Positions 26,665 through 35,251 of a stretch of DNA of 64,000 nucleotides are shown piece after piece. The notes beneath the pieces are model-generated. The model worked only from the letters and a program-made list of their open reading frames with translations. It ran no database searches and had not been told where the DNA came from. The DNA comes from Plantactinospora endophytica (GTDB lineage Bacteria > Actinomycetota > Actinomycetes > Mycobacteriales > Micromonosporaceae): the NCBI RefSeq assembly GCF_016862915.1, contig NZ_BONW01000030.1, forward strand, positions 1 to 64,000. Reading direction: 5' to 3'. A program made the position numbers and the translations under genes. Numbering within the stretch: the stretch's first letter is position 1; each line of letters opens with the position of its first letter.

Positions 26665-28440
26665 ATGCCGCTGTTCACCCGCTCTGGGCGATCGGTTCCC
26701 GGGCGTGTCGTCGGTACGGCGATCCGGGCCGTCAGGCTGCTCTTCCGGGGTTCGGTGGGCAGTGCACGCTGGACGACCCGCCGGGTCGCCCGGGTACGCG
26801 CCAAGGGTGCCGGCGGCGAGGCCGGGATGGTCCGGCTCTTCGACCTGCACGCCGCCTCGTGTGCCGGCGACACGCTGATCACCATCGGCCTGGCCGGGAC
26901 GATCTTCTTCAACGCCCCGCTGGGCGAGGCGCGGAGCAAGGTCGCGCTCTACCTGCTGATCACCATGGTCCCGTTCGCGCTGCTCGCCCCGGTGGTCGGG
27001 CCGCTGCTCGACCACTTCCGGCACGGCCGCCGGTACGCACTGGCCGCCACCATGCTCGGGCGGGCCTTCCTGGCCTGGCTGATCTCGGACTACATCCACG
27101 GCTTCGGCCTCTATCCGGCCGCGTTCGGCGTACTGGCGCTGTCCCGGGCGTACGGGGTGGCCCGGTCGGCGGCGGTGCCCCGGCTGCTGCCGGAGGGAAT
27201 CGGCCTGTCCCAGGCCGGCGCCCGGGCCAGCGTGTACGGCTCGATCGCCGGTGGCGTGGTCGCGCCGATCGGGCTGGCCGCGTTCTGGTTCGGTCCACAG
27301 TGGCCGCTCCGGGTCGCCTCGGTGATCTTCCTGGTCGGCATGGTGATCGCACTGCGGCTGCCACCCCGGGCCGACTCCGACGCGCCGGAGACGATGCCGA
27401 GAGCCTTCCAGGCGCTCCGCCCCGGCCGGAACGGGCGGGAACGGGCACTCAGCCGCAGCGGCCCCGGCGGCCGACTGGTGATCTCCGCGCTGATCGGCAG
27501 CGCCGCGCTGCGCGCCGTCTACGGCTTCCTGCTGCTCTTCCTGGCCTTCGCGATCAAGGCCGGTGACCTGGACACCGAACTCTTCGGCCGGCGGCACGGC
27601 GCGGAGGTGGCGCTCGGGGTGGTCGGCGTCGGGCTCGGCCTCGGAACCTTCCTGGCCACCGCCCTGGGTACCCGGCTGCGGATAGTCCGCCCGGTCGTAC
27701 TCCAGGCCGCCGGACTGGTCGTGGTCACCGGGATCGGGGTACTCGCCACGCTCTGGTTCTCGCTGCTGCTGGTCGCCCTGCTCTGCCTGGTCACCGCCGT
27801 GACCAGCGGGATCGCGAAGCTGGCCGTCGACGCCTCCATCCAGGAGCGGGTGCCGGAGCGGCTTCGGGCGACCGGGTTCGCGCACTCCGAGACGGTGCTC
27901 ATGCTGGCCTTCGTGGCCGGTGGCGGGCTCGGCCTCGTACCGCTGGCCGGCCGGGTCGGGATCGGCCTGCTCACCGGCCTCGCCGCCGTCGGCACCGTCT
28001 GGGCGTTGGTCGTGGCCACCCGGCTGCGCGGCGAGCGGCTCTCCGGGCGGGCCATGGCCGACGGCGAGTCGCCCGAGGAGACCCGACCCGATGCGGCCCG
28101 GTCCGACACAGCCCGGCCCGACGCGGCCCGTACAGGCCCGGCCCGGTCCGACACAGCCCGGTCCGACGCGGCCCGTCCCGCCCCGAACCGGGTCGACGCG
28201 GGTCGGTCCGAGCCGGACCAGCCCGGTGAGCAGCGGGTGAGCGGCGACCCGGCACCCACCTCACCCGCGCCCACGGTCAACCGGCGCCCCGACGGCGAGC
28301 CGCCGGCCGCCGCACCGGAGGATGACGGCGAGGATCCGGAACTGGCGCCGCCGGGCTACCACATCTATCGGCCGTCCTCCGCCGTACCCGGCCCGGGGCC
28401 GGGCGACGAGGGCTCGCGCCGGGAAACCCGGGGGAAGTAG
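26665..28440 (+). CDS. MFS transporter with a long repetitive cytoplasmic tail
   Basis: A 591-residue protein. Residues about 55-460 hold some 12 membrane helices. The N-terminal leader is basic, and residues about 55-85 read EAGMVRLFDLHAASCAGDTL. The last 120 residues are hydrophilic and include a near-repeat of Ser/Pro-Asp-Ala/Thr-Ala-Arg units encoded by a GC-rich DNA repeat (about 28084-28190). ATG 26665 has GAGG at nine bases. Its TAG stop overlaps the GTG of mqnB by one base, so the two are co-translated. The substrate is unknown. Confidence 0.85.
   Translation: MPLFTRSGRSVPGRVVGTAIRAVRLLFRGSVGSARWTTRRVARVRAKGAGGEAGMVRLFDLHAASCAGDTLITIGLAGTIFFNAPLGEARSKVALYLLITMVPFALLAPVVGPLLDHFRHGRRYALAATMLGRAFLAWLISDYIHGFGLYPAAFGVLALSRAYGVARSAAVPRLLPEGIGLSQAGARASVYGSIAGGVVAPIGLAAFWFGPQWPLRVASVIFLVGMVIALRLPPRADSDAPETMPRAFQALRPGRNGRERALSRSGPGGRLVISALIGSAALRAVYGFLLLFLAFAIKAGDLDTELFGRRHGAEVALGVVGVGLGLGTFLATALGTRLRIVRPVVLQAAGLVVVTGIGVLATLWFSLLLVALLCLVTAVTSGIAKLAVDASIQERVPERLRATGFAHSETVLMLAFVAGGGLGLVPLAGRVGIGLLTGLAAVGTVWALVVATRLRGERLSGRAMADGESPEETRPDAARSDTARPDAARTGPARSDTARSDAARPAPNRVDAGRSEPDQPGEQRVSGDPAPTSPAPTVNRRPDGEPPAAAPEDDGEDPELAPPGYHIYRPSSAVPGPGPGDEGSRRETRGK
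28084..28190 (+). repeat. In-frame imperfect repeat in the MFS tail
   Basis: Repeated 15-base blocks around GCCCGGTCCGACACA and GGCCCGACGCGGCCC encode Arg-(Ser/Pro)-Asp-(Thr/Ala)-Ala units. The reading frame is kept, so the array changes only tail length. Confidence 0.7.
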
Positions 28441-29084
28441 TGGGCGACGGGATACTCGTGGTCACGGCCGTCGAGGCCGAGGCCGAGGCGGTACGCGCCG
28501 GTCTGGTCTCCGACGTGCTCACCGTCGCGCCGGTCGGGGTGGGTCCGGCCGCTGCCGCCGCCGGCACCGCCCGGCTGGTCGCGCTCGCCGAGGCGGCCGG
28601 ACGACCGTACCGGGGGGTGCTCAGCGCAGGCATCGGCGGCGGCTTCCCCGGCCGGGCCCCGGTCGGCGGGACCGTGCTCGCGACCCGCAGCGTCGCGGCC
28701 GACCTCGGCGCCGAGTCGCCGGACGGCTTCCTCACCCTCGACGAGCTGGGCTTCGGCACCACCAGCCTGCCCGCCGACCCGGCCCTGCTGGAGGTGCTCC
28801 GGGCCGGGCTGCCGCAGGCGGTCACCGGGGCGGTCCTCACCCTCAACACCGTGACCGGCACCGCCGCGTCCAGCGCCGCCCTGCTGGCCCGGCACCCGGA
28901 CGCGGTGGCCGAGGCGATGGAGGGGTACGGGGTGGCGACCGCCGCAGCCGCAGCCGGTCTGCCCTTCGCCGAGCTGCGTACGATCTCCAACCCGATCGGG
29001 CCCCGGGACCGCTCGGCCTGGCGGATCGGCGACGCCTTCGCCGCGCTCACCGCCGCCTTCGCCACGGTCGGCCAGAAGCTCTGA
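28440..29084 (+). CDS. mqnB: Futalosine hydrolase
   Basis: A 214-residue nucleoside-phosphorylase-fold hydrolase that removes the base from futalosine in the futalosine route to menaquinone. The sequence GILVVTAVEAEAEAV, SAGIGGGFPGRAPVGGTVLA, the active-site stretch EAMEGYGVATAAAAAGLPFA and ELRTISNPIGPRDRSAW match MqnB. The GTG start overlaps the upstream stop (TAGTG). mqnD is encoded 1.3 kb downstream on the same strand, supporting the pathway call. Confidence 0.93.
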   Translation: MGDGILVVTAVEAEAEAVRAGLVSDVLTVAPVGVGPAAAAAGTARLVALAEAAGRPYRGVLSAGIGGGFPGRAPVGGTVLATRSVAADLGAESPDGFLTLDELGFGTTSLPADPALLEVLRAGLPQAVTGAVLTLNTVTGTAASSAALLARHPDAVAEAMEGYGVATAAAAAGLPFAELRTISNPIGPRDRSAWRIGDAFAALTAAFATVGQKL

Positions 29085-29113
29085 GTCGATCTGTGAGCTG
29101 ATCTTCGGTCACT

Positions 29114-30004
29114 TCAGTCGGGCCGGTGCAGGGTCAGCCGCATCGGCCGGCTCGCCTGCGGAAGGAAGCCACAACGGATCAGAAACTCCACTCCGTGGAA
29201 CTCGGTGACCGCCTGGGCCACCCGGATTCCGGTCCGGTCCATCTCGGCCAGCAGTTCGGCGAGGAGGCGACGCCCGATGCCCAGCCCTCGGCACTCCGCC
29301 ACGACCACCACCCCGTCCAGCAGCACCTCCCGGTCCGGCTCCGCCGGTGAACGGAATTCGGTCGGGCACCGCCCGCGCAGGTGTGCCCGCAGTTCACCGA
29401 TCAGCTCACCGTCGGGCAGTTCGGCCACCCACTGCCAGCCATCCGGTGGGAGGTCATCGGTCACCGCACGCACTCGGACCCGACGGCGGACGTCCTCCCG
29501 CCAGCGTCGCCGGTCCCGCCGGTCCCGGCACAGGTCGAAGGTCGCGGTCGGCACCCTGATCGGCCAGCGCTCGGGCGGCAGCGTGTACCAGTGCGCCCAC
29601 CAGGCACCCGGCCAGTCCTTCGGCTCGTGCACGTCCCGCACGTCGAGATGTGCCGGGTAGCGTCGGCCGCGCTCGTCACGCCGCTCCTCGTGCGGGTGCG
29701 GCGCCAACCCGCCCAGCCCGAACCCGCCACCGGCCGCCAGCACCAGCCGCTCGACAGTGCGAAACTTCGGGTCCCTGGCCCGGCCCGCCTCGATCCGCGA
29801 AATCGTGCTCTTCGGCACGCCCGCCCGGTCCGCCAGCTCGCGCTGGCTGAGATCGGCCCGTCGGCGAAGCGTCCGCAACAGCCCACCCAGGTCGAGCGGC
29901 TCGTCCTGCTGCCCAACTCCGAACGCCGGCTGCTCCGCCACAGGCACCGCCTGCTCCGCCACAGGCACCGCCTGCCCCGCCACCGACGTCCCCTGCCCCG
30001 TCAT
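29114..30004 (-). CDS. XRE helix-turn-helix fused to a GNAT acetyltransferase domain
   Basis: A 296-residue protein. Residues 1-35 contain a Val-Ala-Glu-Gln repeat. Residues about 38-95 form an XRE-type helix-turn-helix (LRTLRRRADLSQRELADRAG, VPKSTISRIEAGRARDP). The C-terminal 150 residues are a GNAT domain with the acetyl-CoA loop ECRGLGIGRRLLAELL and the final GVEFLIRCGFLP. It may bind DNA and acetylate a partner, or a metabolite may modulate binding. ATG 30004 is the most likely start; the frame stays open further upstream but through repetitive, non-coding-looking DNA. Confidence 0.78.
   Translation of the reverse strand: MTGQGTSVAGQAVPVAEQAVPVAEQPAFGVGQQDEPLDLGGLLRTLRRRADLSQRELADRAGVPKSTISRIEAGRARDPKFRTVERLVLAAGGGFGLGGLAPHPHEERRDERGRRYPAHLDVRDVHEPKDWPGAWWAHWYTLPPERWPIRVPTATFDLCRDRRDRRRWREDVRRRVRVRAVTDDLPPDGWQWVAELPDGELIGELRAHLRGRCPTEFRSPAEPDREVLLDGVVVVAECRGLGIGRRLLAELLAEMDRTGIRVAQAVTEFHGVEFLIRCGFLPQASRPMRLTLHRPD
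29930..29983. repeat. In-frame 21-base tandem repeat in the XRE-GNAT gene
   Basis: Two full 21-base copies (29930-29950 and 29951-29971, beginning CTGCTCCGCCACAGG) and a partial third encode repeated PVAEQAV residues near the N-terminus. The frame is kept. Confidence 0.85.
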
Positions 30005-30402
30005 GGACGTCGATGATTCCGGGTCGTGCCAACCCTGCCAACCCCGATCCGTCAACCTGTGGACAACCCTGCGGACAGGCGTGTGCGAGACGCCTCGGAA
30101 CTGCCAACGACCTCCTGGTTTGAAGACTGTCGAGCTGCCCCGCTTGTGCACCCGCCTCCCTGCGCACTTCCACCTCCGCACCACCTCCGCACCATCGCTG
30201 CCCCCTCCCCCGCTGCCCCGCCTGTGCACCCAGCTCTACAGTCCCGCACCACACCACCCACCGACGCCAGCCATCCGCTGCCCCACCCTGCACCCAGCTC
30301 GACAGTCTTCGCACGGGTAGCGGTACGGCAGCGAGGGTGACCTAGTCAACCGGTGGTGGCCGGCCCGGTGGCGGCGGGAGCGACCGGGGATACGGTGGGC
30401 GC
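30005..30402. other. Gene-free, C-rich stretch with repeats upstream of mqnD
   Basis: 398 bases with a strong pyrimidine bias on the plus strand and fewer coding features than its neighbours. It contains a 16-base inverted repeat pair (30122-30137 and 30295-30310) and three related internal blocks resembling GCTGCCCCGCCTGTGCACCC. Promoters for the XRE-GNAT gene and mqnD must lie here. No protein-coding signal was convincing. Confidence 0.6.
30122..30310. repeat. Segment bounded by perfect 16-base inverted repeats
   Basis: GAAGACTGTCGAGCTG (30122-30137) and its exact complement CAGCTCGACAGTCTTC (30295-30310) enclose 157 bases. Inside are further related blocks (for example CAGCTCTACAGTC near 30231). 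I see no target-site duplication at the ends and no transposase, so a miniature mobile element is possible but unproven. Confidence 0.6.
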
Positions 30403-31269
30403 GTGGCGCTCTCCCTGGCGATCTCGCCCTGCCCCAACGACACCTTCGTGTTCCACGCTCTGGTGCACGGGCTGGTGCCCGGCGCCCCGCCGGTGGACCT
30501 CACCTACGCCGACGTGGACGTCACCAACACCGCCGCCGAGCGTGGTGCGTACGACCTGGTGAAGGTGAGTTACGCGGCGCTGCCCTGGCTGCTCGACGAC
30601 TACCACCTGCTGCCCTGTGGCGGGGCGCTCGGCCGGGGCTGCGGACCACTGGTGCTGACCCGGGGCGACGGGCCTGACGGCGGATCTGGCAACGGCACCG
30701 GCAGCCGCGCCGACCTGACCGGGGCGACGGTGGCGGTACCCGGCGACCGGACCACGGCGTACCTGCTGTTCCGGCTCTGGTCGGCCCAGCGGCCTCCGGC
30801 CCGGATCGAGGTGGTCCCGTTCCACGAGATCATGCCGGGCGTGGCGGCCGGCCGGTACGACGCCGGGCTGGTCATCCACGAGGCCCGGTTCACGTACCCC
30901 CGGCACGGGCTGACCGCCCTGGTCGACCTCGGCGAGTGGTGGGAGGCCGACACCGGCCTGCCGATCCCGCTCGGCGCGATCCTGGCCCGGAAGGGCGCCG
31001 TCGACCCGGCCGAGGCGACCGGCTGGATCCGCGAGTCGGTACGCCGGGCCTGGGCCGACCCGGCCGGCACCGAGGCGTACGTGCTCGCGCACGCCCAGGA
31101 GATGGAGCGCGACGTGGTCGACCGGCACATCGCGCTCTACGTCAACGAGTTCACCGCCGAGCTGGGCGCCGAGGGTCAGGCTGCGGTCGACGCCCTGCTC
31201 GGCCGGGCGGCGGCGGCCGGGCTGACCCCTCAGATCTCCAGTTCGCGGGCGACCGCGTGGACGAGCTGA
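30403..31269 (+). CDS. mqnD: 1,4-dihydroxy-6-naphthoate synthase
   Basis: A 288-residue periplasmic-binding-fold enzyme that converts cyclic dehypoxanthine futalosine to 1,4-dihydroxy-6-naphthoate in menaquinone synthesis. The start [20 protein letters not shown] is the MqnD signature. [40 protein letters not shown] and [20 protein letters not shown] are typical. A short Gly/Asp-rich insert lies near residues 88-102. The GTG start is standard. The 3' end overlaps the convergent cold-shock gene by 40 bases. Confidence 0.95.
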   Translation: MALSLAISPCPNDTFVFHALVHGLVPGAPPVDLTYADVDVTNTAAERGAYDLVKVSYAALPWLLDDYHLLPCGGALGRGCGPLVLTRGDGPDGGSGNGTGSRADLTGATVAVPGDRTTAYLLFRLWSAQRPPARIEVVPFHEIMPGVAAGRYDAGLVIHEARFTYPRHGLTALVDLGEWWEADTGLPIPLGAILARKGAVDPAEATGWIRESVRRAWADPAGTEAYVLAHAQEMERDVVDRHIALYVNEFTAELGAEGQAAVDALLGRAAAAGLTPQISSSRATAWTS

Positions 31270-31616
31270 GCCACCGTCTGCGCGGTCTTGCGGTCGGGGA
31301 ACCGGCCCCGGCGCAGGTCCGGCTGGACCTTCGCCTCCAGTACCTTGATCATGTCTTCGACCAGGCCGTGCAGCTCCTCGGCCGGCCGGCGGCGAAGCTC
31401 CGCCATGGACGGTGGCGCGTCGAGCAGCTTCACCCCGAGCGCCTGTGCGCCCCGGCGGCTGTCCACCACGCCGAACTCGACCCGCTGGCCGCCCTTCAGG
31501 TCGGTGACACCAGCCGGCAGCGCGCCCTTCGGCAGGAACACGTCGCCACCCTCGTCACTGGTGACGAACCCGTATCCCTTGGCCGCGTCGTACCACTTCA
31601 CTCGACCCGTCGGCAC
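31230..31616 (-). CDS. Cold-shock domain protein with C-terminal extension
   Basis: A 128-residue protein. Residues 1-65 are a cold-shock domain with the RNA-binding stretches [15 protein letters not shown] and [11 protein letters not shown]. Residues 70-128 form an actinobacterial helical extension ([40 protein letters not shown]). It binds single-stranded nucleic acid. Its last 40 bases overlap the end of mqnD on the opposite strand, so transcription of the two genes collides. Confidence 0.93.
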   Translation of the reverse strand: MPTGRVKWYDAAKGYGFVTSDEGGDVFLPKGALPAGVTDLKGGQRVEFGVVDSRRGAQALGVKLLDAPPSMAELRRRPAEELHGLVEDMIKVLEAKVQPDLRRGRFPDRKTAQTVAQLVHAVARELEI

Positions 31617-31652
31617 CTGAAGACCTCGACTCCCCTGATGAGATTGCTGTCC

Positions 31653-32270
31653 TCACAAGGCTAGCCGCATCAGCCGCCGAAGCGCCTGTGGGAATCCGCT
31701 AAGGTCGGCGACCACCAGATCGGCACCGGCCGCCCGCAGCTCGTCGGCGTCGTGCGCGCCGGTGGTCACGCCGAGCCCGGGGATCCCGGCGGTCCGCGCG
31801 GCCAGCATGTCGGCCACGTGGTCACCGACGTACAGTTCCGCGCCGTGCATGGTCAGCGCGGTCGCCTTCTCCGCCGCGAAGAGATCGCCGACCAGCTCGT
31901 CCACCCGCATGCCGAGGTGTTCCAGGTGCAGCCGGGCCAGCGGTCCGTGCTTGGCGGTGACCACCATCGATCGCAGGCCGGCCGCGCGCAGCTCGTCGAG
32001 CGCCTCGACCGCACCGGGCAGCGGCCGGGACATCGTGATCGCGTGCTCCGGATAGAGCGACCGGTAGATCGAGACCACCTCGTCCAGCCGGTCGGCCGGA
32101 AACCAGTTCCGCAGTTCGGTGGCGAGCGGCGGGCCGAGCCGGCTCACCACGAGATCGGTGTCGACGTACACCCCGGTCGCGGCGGAGAGCGCCCGGAAGG
32201 CGGCGGCGATCCCGGGTCGGGTGTCGAGCAGGGTCATGTCGAGGTCGAACCCGACCGCAGGGGGTGTCAC
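31653..32270 (-). CDS. HAD family hydrolase
   Basis: A 205-residue haloacid-dehalogenase-fold phosphatase. Motif I is FDLDMTLLDTRPG, motif II Thr lies in MVVTAKHGP with the adjacent Lys, and motif IV is LYVGDHVADMLAARTAG. The cap between residues 15 and 80 is the helical PGP-like type. The Asp-x-Asp is followed by Met-Thr, consistent with an active phosphatase. The GTG start is the only in-frame choice that leaves a normal length, but its ribosome site is weak. The substrate is unknown. Confidence 0.88.
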   Translation of the reverse strand: MTPPAVGFDLDMTLLDTRPGIAAAFRALSAATGVYVDTDLVVSRLGPPLATELRNWFPADRLDEVVSIYRSLYPEHAITMSRPLPGAVEALDELRAAGLRSMVVTAKHGPLARLHLEHLGMRVDELVGDLFAAEKATALTMHGAELYVGDHVADMLAARTAGIPGLGVTTGAHDADELRAAGADLVVADLSGFPQALRRLMRLAL

Positions 32271-32418
32271 GCGGCCATGGTCGCATGATCTCCCAGCCCG
32301 ACCCCACCGCTCCTCGGCGAGCGACCGCGGGACCGACGCAGCCGACGGACCCGGACCACCGACCGACCGCGTGACCGACGCGCACGACCGGCGCCTGGCC
32401 GGATAGCGTGGAAAGACG

Positions 32419-34881
32419 ATGACCACACTCGCCGACACCCTGCGGGCGCTGCCCGACGAGGCGCTGGCCGCCCTGTTCCGGCTGCGTCCGGACCTCGTCG
32501 TGCCGGTACCGACCGATCTGTCCGCCCTGGCGGTCCGCGCCCAGTCCCGGGTGTCGGTGGCCCGGGCGCTGGACGGGCTCGACGAGTTCACCCTGCGGAT
32601 CCTGGACGCGGCGCGGCTCACCCGTGACGAAGATCATGGCGAGACGTCGACGGAGAGCATTCTCACCCTGTCCGCCGGGGCCGCCCGCCGGGTGGACCGG
32701 GCTGCGGTCCGGTCCGCCGTCGACCGGCTGCGGGCGCTCTTCCTGCTGTACGGGCCGACGGAGTCGCTGCACGTGGTGCCGGGCGTGGACGAGGTCTGCT
32801 CGCCGTACCCGGCAGGGCTGGGCCGACCGGCGGCGGAGCTGGACCCGGAGACGGCCGCGCTGGTCGCGGACCCGGCGAAGCTGCGCCGGACGCTGCTCGC
32901 GGCACCGCCACCGGCCCGGGCGATCCTGGACCGGCTCGCCGCCGGGCCCCCGGTCGGCACGCTGCCGGCCACCGCCGCGCCCGGCGAGGGCGCCGCCGCA
33001 CCGGTCTCCTGGCTGGTCGACAACCGCCTGCTGGTGCCGGTCACCGAGCCCAGCGGCCTGGCCGGCAAGCCGACCGCCGTCGAGCTGCCCCGGGAGATCG
33101 GCCTGCTGCTGCGCCGCGAGTCCGGCCCGCTCGGCCCGCTGCGTCCGACGCCGCCGCCGGTGGCCGGCGCGGCCCGGGAGCCGAAGGCCGCCGACTCGGC
33201 CGGGGCCGGCCAGGCGATGGAGGCGGTACGGCACACCGAGGCACTGCTCGAACAGCTCGCCGCCGAACCCGCCCCGGTACTCCGCTCCGGCGGTCTCGGG
33301 GTACGCGACCTGCGCCGGCTGGCCCGGGGCGGCGGGCTGGACGAGTCGACCACCGCCCTGCTGCTGGAGGTGGCGTACGCGGCGGGGCTGGTCGGCGAGG
33401 TGGACCTGCCCGGCACCGTCACCGCCCGGAACGGTGCGGACCAGCAGATGCTGCCGGCCGCCGGGTACGAGGGCTGGCGGGACGGCTCGCTGGCGCACCG
33501 CTGGGAGCACCTGGCGCGGGCCTGGCTCACCATGACCCGACAGGTGGGACTCGTCGGCCAGCGCGACGACCGGGACCGGCCGATCACGGTGCTCTCCGCC
33601 GAGGCGGAGCGGGCCGGGGTGCCGGCGGTACGCCGGGCCGTCCTCGACGTGCTGGCCGACCTCGAACCGGGTACCGCGCCGGGGCCGGACGAGGTGGTCG
33701 ACCTGCTCGCCTGGCGGGCACCCCGGCGCAGCCTGGGCCGGGACACCGGCCAGCGGGAGGTACTCGCCGAGGCGGCGTTGCTCGGCGTCACCGGGCTCGG
33801 CGCGCTCACCACGTACGGGCGGCTGCTGCTGGCGCAGTGGACCGCCGGGGACACCCGGATCGGCGAGACCGGCGACGACCCGCTCGGCGTCCGGCCGGAC
33901 GCGGACGGGGCGGCCGGCGGTGGTTCGGCGGCGGTCCGGGCCCTGGACGCGCTGCTGCCGGCACCGGTCGACCACTTCCTGGTGCAGGCCGACCTGACCG
34001 TGGTGGTACCCGGGCCGCCGGAGCCGACCGTCGCCGCCGAACTGGCCACGGTGGCCGAACACGAGTCGGCCGGCGGCGCCAGCGTCTACCGGGTGACCGG
34101 GGCGAGCGTGCGCCGGGCGCTGGACGTCGGCTACGCCGCCGAGGACCTGCACTCGCTCTTCGCCCGCCGGTCCCGGACCCCGGTGCCGCAGGGCCTGACA
34201 TATCTGATCGACGACGTGGCCCGCAAGCACGGCGGGCTCCGGGTCGGCTCCGCCGGGGCGTACCTGCGCAGCGACGACGAGGCACTGCTCGCCGAGGTAC
34301 TCGCCGACCGCCGGCTCGCCCCGATGTCGCTGCGCCGGCTGGCGCCGACGGTGCTGACCACTCCGCACCTGGTGGGGCGGCTGCTCACCGCGCTGCGCGA
34401 GGCCGGGTACGCGCCGGTCTCCGAGGACGCCAGCGGGGCGACGGTGCTGAACCGGCCGAAGGTGCGCCGGGCGGCGGCCCGGGGCTCGGTGGCGAACCGG
34501 GTCACCGATCCGCTCGCCACCCCGAGGCTGAGCACGCCCCGGCTGCTCGGCATCGTGGAGCAGATCCGCCGGGGCGACGCGGCGGCCCGGGCGGCCCGCC
34601 GGGCGCCGAGCACGGTCCGTGGGGCGGGTCGGCCGGGCGGGGCCGGGCCGGGGATGCCGACGGCGCACGCGCACAGCCAGGCGCTGGCCGTACTCCAGCA
34701 GGCGGTCCGGGACAAGGCACTGGTCTGGGTCGGGTACGTCGACGCGCACGGCGCGACCGCGTCCCGGCTGGTCCGGCCGGTGTCGATCGGCGGCGGTTAC
34801 CTGCGCGCCGAGGACGAGCGCACCGAGATGCTGCACACCTTCGCACTGCACCGGATCACGGCGGCCGTACTCGACGAGTGA
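32419..34881 (+). CDS. Helicase-associated (Helicase_C_3-type) domain protein
   Basis: An 820-residue protein of the type found beside XPB-like helicases in actinobacteria. Residues 1-120 are helical (ADTLRALPDEALAALFRLRP; ARALDGLDEFTLRILDAARL). Residues about 510-680 hold the helicase-associated region (PAPVDHFLVQADLTVVVPGP; HGGLRVGSAGAYLRSDDEAL). The C-terminal 70 residues (DKALVWVGYVDAHGATASRL) resemble a WYL-like fold. No Walker motifs are seen, so it is probably a companion of the XPB helicase encoded 1.4 kb further right on the same strand. Confidence 0.82.
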   Translation: MTTLADTLRALPDEALAALFRLRPDLVVPVPTDLSALAVRAQSRVSVARALDGLDEFTLRILDAARLTRDEDHGETSTESILTLSAGAARRVDRAAVRSAVDRLRALFLLYGPTESLHVVPGVDEVCSPYPAGLGRPAAELDPETAALVADPAKLRRTLLAAPPPARAILDRLAAGPPVGTLPATAAPGEGAAAPVSWLVDNRLLVPVTEPSGLAGKPTAVELPREIGLLLRRESGPLGPLRPTPPPVAGAAREPKAADSAGAGQAMEAVRHTEALLEQLAAEPAPVLRSGGLGVRDLRRLARGGGLDESTTALLLEVAYAAGLVGEVDLPGTVTARNGADQQMLPAAGYEGWRDGSLAHRWEHLARAWLTMTRQVGLVGQRDDRDRPITVLSAEAERAGVPAVRRAVLDVLADLEPGTAPGPDEVVDLLAWRAPRRSLGRDTGQREVLAEAALLGVTGLGALTTYGRLLLAQWTAGDTRIGETGDDPLGVRPDADGAAGGGSAAVRALDALLPAPVDHFLVQADLTVVVPGPPEPTVAAELATVAEHESAGGASVYRVTGASVRRALDVGYAAEDLHSLFARRSRTPVPQGLTYLIDDVARKHGGLRVGSAGAYLRSDDEALLAEVLADRRLAPMSLRRLAPTVLTTPHLVGRLLTALREAGYAPVSEDASGATVLNRPKVRRAAARGSVANRVTDPLATPRLSTPRLLGIVEQIRRGDAAARAARRAPSTVRGAGRPGGAGPGMPTAHAHSQALAVLQQAVRDKALVWVGYVDAHGATASRLVRPVSIGGGYLRAEDERTEMLHTFALHRITAAVLDE

Positions 34882-34892
34882 GGCGGCCGGCC

Positions 34893-35159
34893 TCAGTCGC
34901 GGCGGTGCTGGCGGACCGAGCCGACCACCGAGACGATCAGCAGCAGGGTGAAGGCGGCGCCGAGCCCCTCACCGAGCGAGGTGACGAAGCCCTGCTGCTG
35001 CACCAGCCAGCCGAAGAGCACCCAACTGGCCAGCAGCACCGCCACGGCGGCGTACGCCAGCACGGTGGCCCGGGAAACGGGCGCCGGAACGGGCGCCGGA
35101 ACGGGCGCCGGGGCGGTCGGGGGGTCTGTCTCGGACCTGACCTCGCCGTCGACCGTCAT
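34893..35159 (-). CDS. Small two-span membrane protein, function unknown
   Basis: An 88-residue protein. A Pro/Ala-rich N-terminus (TAPAPVPAPVPAPVSR) precedes two hydrophobic helices (VLAYAAVAVLLASWVLFGWL and LGAAFTLLLIVSVVGSV), joined by QQQGFVTSLGEG. ATG 35159 follows GGGAGG at seven bases. No domain was recognised. It is convergent with the helicase-associated gene, with only 11 bases between the stops. Confidence 0.72.
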   Translation of the reverse strand: MTVDGEVRSETDPPTAPAPVPAPVPAPVSRATVLAYAAVAVLLASWVLFGWLVQQQGFVTSLGEGLGAAFTLLLIVSVVGSVRQHRRD

Positions 35160-35251
35160 CTGCGAACCTCCCGCCACGGGCTGTCTGCTCCGAGATTCCA
35201 GATTCGCACCTGGCCGGCCGATATGACAGGTTCACCGGCCCGCAAGGCGCG

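Noticed and set aside
29930-29983. Gene-end type duplication in the XRE-GNAT gene
   Set aside because: The repeat lies near the 5' end and in frame, so it is a coding microsatellite of a different kind.
31822-34851. A 1009-residue minus-strand open frame over the helicase-associated gene
   Set aside because: Shadow frame with no domain; the plus-strand protein shows conserved helicase-associated stretches.
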